DNA of 64,000 nucleotides from Azolla caroliniana (Eukaryota; Polypodiophyta). The stretch lies in NCBI GenBank assembly GCA_043228905.1, contig JBHGNT010000001.1:7874001-7938000 (forward strand), given 5' to 3'. Both the position numbers and the translations under genes were made by a program. Under the pieces are notes generated by a model, which was not told where the DNA came from, did no database searches, and was given only the letters and a program-made list of their open reading frames with translations. Of this stretch, positions 55,497 through 64,000 are shown piece after piece (the stretch's first letter is position 1; each line of letters starts with the position of its first letter).

Positions 55497-55757
55497 TGTT
55501 GTCTGTGGGCCAAAATAGTAACATATGTGAATCGCAATAGGTATTAGGTAGCAATAGGTAAACAACTGAAAGCAATCAGAAGCAGCCAAAATAAACACAG
55601 TCGTAAGCGTGGAAGGAGAAGGAGCGCGCCAAGGAACATCTATATAAGGAGCAGCAAATCAAAGGAAGAAGGAGAGACATATAGGAGAGATATAGGAGAG
55701 AAGTCTGAGGTTATTACGTAATTAATCATACTACGGTGTATCTGATACATTCTAACA
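55497..55757 (+). repeat. Possible copia-type LTR
   Basis: TGTTGTCTGTGG follows a purine tract (CAAGGAGAGAA), a TATATAAGG box lies near 55642, and the sequence reaches CTAACA at 55757. No partner LTR or target duplication was found. Confidence 0.35.
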
Positions 55758-56901
55758 AATAACCATGTAACTATAATCATTTCTCATTCTGTAATGTAAA
55801 CAGTGTTGGGTCTATGTTGTGTCATTGTTCGCTTTTAATAATTGTTAAGTAATCTATCTCTCCCTATCGTGTATACATAAGCCGAGGCTTTCTCTTACGT
55901 AATCTGTAGGGTGTCATCCCCTTTTGTAAAAGCAATTTCGACCACCACGTACCATAGTCCTTTGGTCCGATTCCGGTTAGGAATCGAAGGTGTAGCCTCC
56001 AAAGAGGAAGGTAACAGAGAAATCACAAGTGCAAGGGTGAAATTAGGACTCATGATAAGAGACTCTTGAACAGAAAGAGGAAATTGGTCATTAGGTTATT
56101 AGCCCAATAGATGTCTCCAAAGACGCCTATATGGACAAGGTGTGTGGTCATCTAAGATGTAAATGTTGTAGTCCAATGAGGAGTATATGGTATATATATT
56201 ATATAAACGAAGATGGGTGAATGAAATGTATGTATTAATAGATATAAAAATATATTTCCTGGCAATGTTATGTAATTGGATGTGTGCTTCTATGGGGAAA
56301 CATATACTTTGCTACGTTGGAAACAAAGCTCTCATGCATACTAATGTAATAACACCTTCGGGGAATTTACATTTGTTGTATATCTGAGTTTTCAAATCAT
56401 CAATCCATAATGTCAACATTGTTTTATGAAGATGGTTCAAAATCTCAACAATGGAGGATAGTTAGTCCTTTGTTTAAGATTAAAACTTAACACTTAGGAG
56501 AATCAATAAATAACTCATTATCATAATGTGTGTGGCACGATGAAATGTAGACACCGAGTTTCTTCCTCGGAGCTTTACAAGATAAGCCAACTCTTAAATA
56601 ACCAATATGCAAGACATTCGATCTTATTATTAACCATTTCCATACACTTTAGTATTGTTTATATATGAAGGAACAAACGTAACACTCATGGAAAGGGATA
56701 AAGGAGCAGAGAGACATGTGGAATAATGTGAAAACGCCAAATACACCTTTATAAACCTTTTAAGCTTCTTATTGACATTTACTAAAGTTGAGACCTAAAG
56801 CTCTTATTGTTCTAAGTTTAATTATTTGATTGGTATGAACCTTTAATAAATCTAGAAGTGGGATTACTTCGAACCTAGCGGAGATATTATTTTCTTGCTT
56901 A
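55758..56901. other. No gene seen
   Basis: AT-rich sequence without a recognisable ORF, repeat border or RNA gene. Confidence 0.45.
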
Positions 56902-57166
56902 CATGATTGCCTCTAGAAGACCTTTTAAAAATGACTCAAAACCATATTTCATTCAATGTGATGATATGCAACCTAGTGGGCATCGCTTACTTCAAAACCC
57001 TAGAAGAGGTTATTCTCTTGGTGGCATGATTGCTACTAGAAGACCTTTCAAACACGATTCAAAACCATACCCCATGCAACGTGATGATATGCAACCTATC
57101 TTTGATTGGACTAGTACTCTTAAAGCATGCCAAATTGATTGCAGAAATGTCAAATTTCTAACTTTA
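56902..57166 (+). repeat. 123-bp in-frame tandem repeat (41-codon unit)
   Basis: Units start at CATGATTGC at 56902 and 57025; the second is partial. Both encode the same motif (RRPFK-DSKPY, RDDMQP) in one open frame of 88 codons, with substitutions between copies. A unit length divisible by three suggests derivation from a coding sequence, but I do not recognise the protein. Confidence 0.6.
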
Positions 57167-57599
57167 TAGTCCATTGACATCCGAGAATCTAAACTATTTA
57201 TTGATTCCTTAAAAGCCCAAATATAACAGATTTTCATAAAACCACATGAGAATAGCTTGTTGTATGGAAAGTAAAGACCCCACATAACATTGTAGAAAGA
57301 TGATGTAATATGTTACGAAAAAAATACTAGTAAGGTAAAGGCCACATAATATTATTGAAGGATGATTTTTCTACACATATGTCATAGCATACTCATTGAT
57401 CAACATTATGTATTGTCAATGATTCATTTCTTCATTCCTTTTCAAGCATCAATGCATTCAATTCACAAAACATCTTCCTTAAAAGTCTCATTTGTTGCAT
57501 TGCTCCCCATAATGATTAATAAAGCTAATTTTTTTATGACAATTTATTTTGATCTTATTCATATTAATAAACCTCTTTAACATGCAATTGATGATAATG

Positions 57600-58345
57600 G
57601 CGAAGTAAACACTATTCGTCAAAATTTTATTGCCTTCATTCATCTTGAATTCAAAATCTTTCTACTCTTGCACATTTATACTTTTAAAATGATTCATCAT
57701 TCTCATAAAAAATAGTGTCTTCCCCCTTACATTCTTCTTGATTAATTAATGCACAAAGTGATTGCATGACAGTTCTAACCATTCTTTTCGTAAAATTTCC
57801 TAATGATTACCATTGTAGATTGGACAAAAGTAATTTGCAACAAATGATCACATGGTGTAGCTTTCATATGTTTTAGCCTTGACATAAATCAATCACGTGA
57901 GCATTTTCCATATCATACGTTTCATTGTACATTGGACCCATATGTAGGTGATGCTTGTGTGAATGACATCAATATTAATAAAAGTAATCAATCTATCTTC
58001 ATCAACTACCTTTCTAATGAAATATTTAGTGTAAAATACATTAATAGAAATCTATTACAATAGAATGACAAATTGAGATGCTATCCAATGCTAAAATATT
58101 TGGACGTGCTTCATGAAATTTATTACTCAACATATTAAGCTCATCAAGCACATAAGCAAAAAAAACAAATCAAAAGTTGAACCATATAATCAATCAATAT
58201 TGATTGTGAACTATTTTATATATGTCAGCTATTGAAAATAATTTTCAATTTTCAATTTATAATAAAGATTTCATTTAGCTATGCACTAGTTGTCAAAGAT
58301 AGAAGCCAAGAACAATATTGCATTTGAAAAGGAATTTATGAAATT
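57600..58345. repeat. Dispersed repeat copy D2
   Basis: Second copy of the sequence at 41590-42360, direct orientation, about 16 kb away. The 57167-57599 interval before it shows nothing recognisable. Confidence 0.8.
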
Positions 58346-59290
58346 ATTCCAACTCAATTTATTATAATCTTTATGAAAACTCCTAGACCTTGATCAAGGA
58401 CCAACAATTAGACAAATATGATTATGAACATCTTTGGCAAATTCATCCTCGCCAATCTTATTACGAATGAAATCAATAAGAGTTGAATCTACACGTGCTT
58501 CTAAGACCTTACTTTCATTACATATAGACATAAGACAATCAAGATCCAAGAGGATTGGCATTTTATGTTGGAAAGAAGGCTCTCCTTAATCGGTGCCATA
58601 TAGGAGCTTCGAGCTAGAGCATCAACATTTTCATGTTGCATCATCATGCAATACATGACCATGAAATCTAAGTGCATCAAGGACAACTTCTAACGAGCTT
58701 GTCATTTACTCAAGACTCAAGTTGCAATAATGTGTTACGGAAAACCTTCCAAGAGGTGGCAACAATGCTTGAAAGAATCTAGGATGACCAAGGGTTCTTT
58801 CTTATGAAATTCGTAATTAATTTCGACAACTTTAAATTTTTGAATGGAAAACAATGTGGATGCTTAGTGTGAGCATGGAGCAACTTCGGACAAATGTAAA
58901 CACAAGCAATAATATTTAAATGCTCCCAGACTTCTAAAATCTATGGAAATAATTGGTTTACATATGTCAGATGTGTTAGAGGCAACACCATTTTTTAGTA
59001 CTTTTTCATGAATTTGCATCGAAAATTCACAAACCCTAAGAAGCATTTAAATCCCGCATAGATCATGGTGTTTGTCAATCTCAAACTTTGCATTATAGTT
59101 GGACTCACAAAGACAACTTTTGGTGAAACAAGATAACCAAGGATTTGCATTTCATTTCATTTTCACATGTTTGGCATAAAGACCATATTCACACACAATC
59201 ACCATAGAACTTGTGTGAAGATAGAAATCATGCTCCTTTTGAGTATTTTCTTGGCCAATGGACTTTGAAATTGGATTATGGGAATTTATA
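58346..59290 (-). pseudogene. Decayed gypsy pol (RT thumb and RNase H), gypsy C-like
   Basis: Minus strand, many stops and shifts. In pieces: EHDFYLHTSSMV with CEYGLYAKHVKMK (compare gypsy C EHDIHVRQVLERL, KYGLYAKLEKC), then SLGYLVSPK, KCFLGFVNFRCKFMKKY and MVLPLTHL. Further left is HENVDALARSSY, the end of RNase H (usual form VADALSR). Far older than the other elements. 59291-59484 shows nothing clear. Confidence 0.65.
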
Positions 59291-59484
59291 TATAGATCCT
59301 CAAAATATGCAAGTACTTCGATATGCTAAGTTCAATAATCATACGTGTGCCTAAACCCTGAAAGAACACCTATGCATGCATTGATGGTTGATGTGAAGTA
59401 TTTTCCATATGTAGCATGACCTATGAATTCCTTAGCATGAGTACTAAAGACCAAAAATGAGACCAAGAGAAAGGAGAACACAAC

Positions 59485-59868
59485 TGTTGAGCGGCAAGCT
59501 CAACTGGAGCCAGATCGGCTGGATAAGCCTGAGCCGGTGAGCAAGACGGATCGGTAAGCCGGCAAGCAACCGAGCCGGTTAGCCAGATCCAATCGGTATC
59601 TGGAAGCCTAGTATTAGTTTAGACTACTAGGCAGATATAGTCTCGTAGTAAGTGTCAGATGCTCGTGTGAGCATTGAAGTACGCGGTACTTCTGTCAGTC
59701 CCACGAGGACTTGTATAAATAGTGCTACTGAGCACAATTGTAAGTGAGAGAGTGTCTATATTGTTTTCAATGTAGCTTTTACGTTTTTGCTCTCTCTATC
59801 TCTCCCATGTACTCTGTGTATTCTCTGCTTTCTCTGTTTTCTAATGCTTCTGCAAGTAATCATTTACA
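59485..59868 (+). repeat. 5' LTR of copia C3
   Basis: 384 bp, TGTTGAGCGG...TTTACA; TATAAATAG near 59714. The primer site starts at the next base. Confidence 0.93.
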
Positions 59869-59961
59869 TGGTATCAGAGCGCGAGGGTTGAGAACCTCTG
59901 CAGCCGACAAACGCTTGAAAGCAAACCCTAACAGGTCGTAAGAACAACTGACAGAGAAGTG

Positions 59962-60624
59962 ATGGATAGAGGAATGGCTAGCTCGCTCCCTGTGGAGAAA
60001 CTCGACAGATCCAACTATGCATCTTGGTCGTACAAGACGCACTAGTACCTGCTTGGGCATGGCTACTGGAGTTTCGTCGAAGGAGCCAACGAAACAGCAC
60101 CTGATGCGGCACATAAGGATTTCCCAGTGTGGGAACAATCGGCAAGCTGAGTGATGTACTGCTTCGCGTCTAGTGTCGGAGACCAGCTGCTGAGCACAAT
60201 CTGAGACGCCAAGACGCTGAAGGAGGCTTGGGGAAACCTGAAGAAGGTTTTCGCCGCGAGCACTACAGCCCGGAAGTTGCAACTCCGACAAGAGTTGAGC
60301 AATGTCCGACAGAAGGACATGTCGGTGGCGGATTACACGGCCCAGACCAAAGAGATATGTGACTCACTTGCCTCTATCAACGTTACCGTAGAGGAAGACG
60401 AGATGGTACAGGTCTGTCTTGGGGGCCTGGCGTCTAAGTTCAGAGTGTTCCGAACGGCGGTGTGTGCAAGGGAGAATACGCTGTCATTTTTTGACTTACA
60501 GTCGATGCTCCTTGTAGAGGAGAACCACGCCGATGCGTCAACTAGCGCACCCATTGACAACCGGATGTTGTACACGGAAACGGATCGGTCCTGTGGGCGT
60601 GGTGGACGAGGCGGGTCGGCACGC
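59962..60624 (+). pseudogene. Copia C3 gag (interrupted, several stops)
   Basis: ATG 59962. NYASWSYKTH, LLGHGYWSFVEGA and VMYCFASSV, then LKEAWGNLKKVFAAST, DYTAQTKEICDSLAS and VCLGGLASKFRVFRTAV are typical of copia gag. Stops: TAG after KTH, TGA 60148-60150 and TGA 60202-60204, at Q and R positions judged from C2 and other copia. Cut at 60624 by the solo LTR; the frame resumes after it with exactly the one-base shift predicted from the 985-bp insertion. Confidence 0.85.
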
Positions 60625-61605
60625 TGTCGTGAAGATCCGTTACTACGCGCGGATCGTGAGGCGGAACCGTCGGGGTTCTGGACCAGAAGGATTTAGAGTC
60701 GAAACAAGCTTTGGCGAGAAAGTACTTAAGATAGATTGGGAAAGAGAGAAGATGAGATTACACGATTGATTTCAAAACGAATTTCTTCCTCCTAATTTTC
60801 ATAAAAAAAAACCGTGTTTTTCTCCTCCCCCTTCCCTCTTTTATAGATGCTCTCATGCACATGATGCATGTGAGGGTACAAGACATGCATAAATTGCATG
60901 TTTGCCATTTGGCGCTTAAGTATTACATGTGGTGCATGTTAACCATGTCACTCATTTTAGCACTCATGGATGAGAATTTACATGTAAAAGTACAATGATA
61001 GAAATATAATTTCAACTAAATACTATGGCTTAATGGTAAGTTGGAGGTACAAGGTTCGAATCCATACTTGCCCTCCTTGTATATGTAAATATGTATATAT
61101 TTTTATATATTTATTTTATCTAGTCGTCGGTTCGCCGGATACCGTCGCCGGGTACCGGTGCCGCCGCCGGATGCCGACGCCGGATACCGGTGCCGCATGT
61201 CGTCGGATCACTGGCTCCATCGCCGGTCCGGTTTTGGTTGGCCAAAACCCTTTACGAGTAGCTAGCCACCTCCACTCTAAGTTCAAGTTACCTTGAACTC
61301 TCTATGCTCCACACATAGACACAAAGATAATATCTTTTGCTCCTCCTTATATATGATGAGAGCCGTATTTGTCGTGCCTATGTGGGATATCTCACAATTT
61401 TCTCTTTTCTTTTCACAAACTTTATACCCTCATATCTTGACATTTAGTTGTCCATTTCTCATGTAATAAAGTGCATTCGAAACCTCCATCATTTTGTACT
61501 TAGATATTAAAAATGTTATCTTCACAATTATTGTATTACATGATTCATACTCGATTTTGTACATTTTATGGGATTTTCACACTATTGCCGAAAATCTTCA
61601 CGACA
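60625..61605 (-). repeat. Gypsy A'-type solo LTR with TSD ACGC
   Basis: 981 bp; ends TGTCGTGAAGAT and ATCTTCACGACA. ACGC lies on both sides (60621-60624, 61606-61609). Its reverse complement matches the LTR at 8802-9076 over both ends, with about 700 additional bp between. Confidence 0.92.
61025..61063 (+). promoter_or_regulatory. Pol III A-box/B-box-like pair inside the solo LTR
   Basis: TGGCTTAATGG (61025-61035) resembles an A box and GGTTCGAATCC (61053-61063) is a consensus B box. Only 17 bp separate them, shorter than in a tRNA gene, so this may be a decayed tRNA-derived SINE head or chance. T-rich sequence follows. Confidence 0.35.
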
Positions 61606-61609
61606 ACGC

Positions 61610-63130
61610 AATGGAGGCGGCTGGCAAAACCAGGAACAAAGGCACAGAGAACATGCCGACAACAGTTCTGGACCCTCCGGGAGCAAGGGGAGTCATGGCG
61701 GCACCGGAAGACGACAAGAGAAGACTGCAACGGAATGTTGGTACTGTGGCAAAAACGGCCACAGAAAAAGCGAGTGCTGGAGAAAACGGGCCGATTCGAA
61801 CAAATCCGGATTCGGCAAGGCCGGCAAGGATGGCCGGCAAAGCTCGCACTAGGCAAAGGGATCGGGAGGATCCAAGAACGGTAACGGGCCATCCTTGGTG
61901 ATGAAGCACGAGGCGAACTCGATGAAGAAGACCACTTCCAAATCGGAGGAAGTGTGGTATGTTGATTCCGGGGCATCGAACCACATGACGAGCCACAAAG
62001 AGTGGTTATCCTTTTTGGAGAAACCGGATCAACCAGGAGTAGTCGAAACCGGAGACAACACTCCTCACCCAATCGTGCACGTCGGAGAAGTTCCTTTGAG
62101 CCACGTCGGACAAAAGGGGAAACTGATAAACGTATTACACGTTCCGACAATCACGAAGAACCTGGTGTCGGTCGGATAGATCGTCGACCAAAGGATGCAG
62201 GTGCGGTTTACGCACCTAGGGTGCTTCATCGAGGAAGAGGGCCAGATTATTGTGCAAGGGCGCAGAGACAGGAGGATGTTTATCCTCGACACCAATGACG
62301 TCGGCACCGCTCTGTTTGCAAAAGGACAGAAGGTCGAATCGGACATCGACCTGTGGCACAAGCGGATAGGCCACATCAATTACCGGAGGCTTCAAGACCT
62401 GCAAGCGAAACAAGTTTTTTTCGGTTTGCCGAAGTTCAGCGGCCTGAACGCCCAAGTATGTGAAGCCTGCCAACTCGGGAAGCAACACCGGCTTCCATTC
62501 CCCACCGAACGTAACCAGAGCCGTAACAAGCTCGACCTTATCCATTCGGATGTGTGGGGACCGGCACAGAATGTTCGATATTTCGTCTCCTTCATTGACG
62601 ACTATACGCGGCACACATGGATCTACCTCATTGAGCAGAAGAGTGAAGTCTTCGAGTGTTTCCGGAGTCTCCAAAGCATGGTGGAACGGGAATCGGAGAG
62701 AAAGATCAAATGCCTACGGTCAGATGGCAGAAAAGAATACTTTTCCGGCCAATTCAACAGTTATCTGCAGCAAAAGGGAATTCGGCGAGAGTTCAATTGC
62801 AGATACACACTGCAACAGAACAGTGTTGCCGATTCGGAAGAACCGGATCAACTCAAGGCCAAGAGGACGAGAAGGCAGCGAAAGTCAACGCCAACACGAA
62901 GGAATCGGCGAACTGGAACGCACCGAAGTCACAGCAGCAAGGGAGCTGAATTGGGCCTGTTGAGCAGACAAGCCGACCGAGGAGGTCGAGGTGTGCAGAA
63001 CAAGAGGGGTCGCGGCAAACAGAACCGGACCGAACAAGGAGCGCAAGCAAGGCAGAGCGACGCCAGGAGAAGTTGGTTGGAAGAACCGACTGCCACAGAG
63101 GGTGACACTAGGATCCAACCTCAAGTTGAG
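61610..63130 (+). pseudogene. Copia C3 pol remnant: nucleocapsid, protease, integrase N-terminal part
   Basis: One frame with TAG stops at 61850-61852 and 62177-62179. Knuckle CWYCGKNGHRKSEC; protease VWYVDSGASNHMT; integrase HHCC finger (HKRIGHINYRRLQ, CEACQLGKQH); first D in HSDVWGPA; second D in RSDGRKEYF. At QQNSVAD, where the catalytic E region should follow, the sequence jumps to a basic Arg/Gln-rich tail ending near 63148. RT and RNase H are absent, so the element cannot move by itself. Confidence 0.85.
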
Positions 63131-63142
63131 CTTGAGGGGGAG

Positions 63143-63542
63143 TGTTGAGTGGCAAGCTCAACTGGAGCCAGATTGGCTGGATAAGCCTGAGCCGGTGAGC
63201 AAGACGGATCGGTAAGCCGGAGAGCAACCGAGCCAGCAAGCAATAGAGCCGGTTAGCCAAATCCAATCGGTAATCGGAAGCCTAGTATTAGTTTAGACTA
63301 CTAGGCAGATATAGTCTCGTAGTAAGTGTCAGATGCTCGTGTGAGCATTGAAGTACACGGTACTTCTGTCAGTCCCACGAGGACTTGTATAAATAGTGCT
63401 ACTGAGCACAGTTGTAAGTGAGAGAGTGTCTATATTGTTTTGAATATAGCTTTTACGTTTTTGCTCTCTCTGTCTCTCCCATGTACTCTATGTATTCTCT
63501 ACTTTCTCTGTTTTCTAACGCTTCCGCAAGTAATCGTTTACA
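63143..63542 (+). repeat. 3' LTR of copia C3
   Basis: 400 bp, TGTTGAGTGG...TTTACA; carries a 16-bp insertion relative to the 5' LTR near 63230. Confidence 0.93.
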
Positions 63543-63547
63543 ACAAC

Positions 63548-64000
63548 AAAGTAGTCCTAAATCTTTAAGACTAATGGTAACCCCAATCGAAAAGGAACAA
63601 TTTTTGGCGAGCGAGTTATAAAAGTCACTTTTGTGTCGTATTACCTCATCTACTTGCACTTTTAGTTTTCTTCTCCATTTTTAATCTAAGCTAGAACTCT
63701 CTCTCCCATACTTTTGAAGTGACTGATTAGTGTTAAGTGTTATTTAGCCAAACTCTAATCGCTCCTCCTTTTTGTATTTGTTGTGGTGACTTTTCTATTT
63801 AACTGGGGTGTGGTTAGCATTGTTGCGTGCAATCTCTTTCACATGTGTATGTGTCTAGCATTTAATTAAGCCTTTGCAATGCATTAATTACTTCTTGATT
63901 AGATTTATCTTAGTGAAAGATGGGCGAGAGTTCACGAAATTAGGGTAAGCAAAGTTAGTGACTTGAGAGTGCTTGACAACTATGCTTGCTCAACTCAAAG
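63548..64000. other. No gene seen to the window end
   Basis: AT-rich flank of C3; no recognisable ORF or repeat border. Confidence 0.5.

Larger units (their letters stand above)
59485..63542 (+). mobile_element. Ty1/copia element C3, non-autonomous deletion derivative
   Basis: Complete ends: LTRs 59485-59868 and 63143-63542, primer site TGGTATCAGAGC (59869-59880), purine tract CTTGAGGGGGAG (63131-63142), target duplication ACAAC (59480-59484 and 63543-63547). The interior has gag, knuckle, protease and part of integrase, then jumps to the 3' end; RT and RNase H are missing. A gypsy A'-type solo LTR sits in gag. LTRs differ by a 16-bp indel and about 15 substitutions by hand count. Confidence 0.93.

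Noticed and set aside
61025-61063. A functional tRNA gene
   Set aside because: The B box is good, but the A-to-B distance is far too short and no cloverleaf stems can be formed around it. Kept only as a possible Pol III-like signal.
1-64000. CRISPR arrays or prokaryotic defence systems
   Set aside because: No regularly spaced repeats with unique spacers; the tandem repeats present are minisatellites, microsatellites or internal duplications in a plant genome.

Overview
The window is a retrotransposon-dominated stretch of a plant nuclear genome. The copia elements use a primer-binding site (TGGTATCAGAGC) complementary to the 3' end of plant initiator Met-tRNA. The only non-transposon gene I recognise is a microbial-type terpene synthase-like gene at 43775-45051, a family reported from non-seed land plants (mosses, liverworts, lycophytes, ferns). 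A fern- or bryophyte-like host is my inference; the species cannot be read from the sequence. Base composition is split: the gypsy family A insertions at about 9.7-23.4 kb are clearly GC-rich, whereas much of 40-59 kb is AT-rich. I saw no rRNA, tRNA or CRISPR.

Left third (1-26.7 kb): a nested stack. A Ty3/gypsy element 'B' (pol, + strand, 9077-25692) is the host. It is interrupted upstream by gypsy A' (ending at 9076), which carries copia C1 (intact 1337-codon polyprotein), into whose 5' end gypsy A3 appears inserted. It is interrupted again by gypsy A1 (9695-23445, - strand, TSD ACGT), which contains gypsy A2 (11100-17731) inside its integrase gene. Reading frames and target-site duplications support this order. 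Copia fragment C2 (25915-26738) has a perfect 56-bp inverted repeat in its LTR.

Middle (26.7-40.5 kb): an inverted gypsy B copy (gag/protease plus LTR), a copia solo LTR, an unrecognised ORF, and gypsy C. The region upstream of gypsy C holds a textbook heat-shock element array just before a TATA box. These are followed by a copia 3' remnant and a full-length LINE (35.9-40.45 kb) whose two ORFs are in one frame, separated by a single TAG, and which ends in a tetranucleotide repeat rather than poly(A).

Right part (40.5-64 kb): AT-rich sequence with diverged repeats, a small LTR remnant next to the terpene synthase gene, three truncated LINE copies, a protein-poor LTR element (51669-54450) inserted in one of them, an odd dimeric tandem repeat (49.8-50.6 kb), a decayed gypsy pol, and copia C3 (59485-63542). 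C3 keeps its LTRs, PBS, PPT and TSD but has lost most of pol and carries a gypsy A'-type solo LTR.

Apart from the terpene synthase gene and one unknown ORF, every coding region belongs to a mobile element. Many of the broken frames look like C-to-T decay (CGA to TGA, CAG to TAG). The best candidates for intact coding capacity are copia C1, the LINE and the visible part of gypsy A3.
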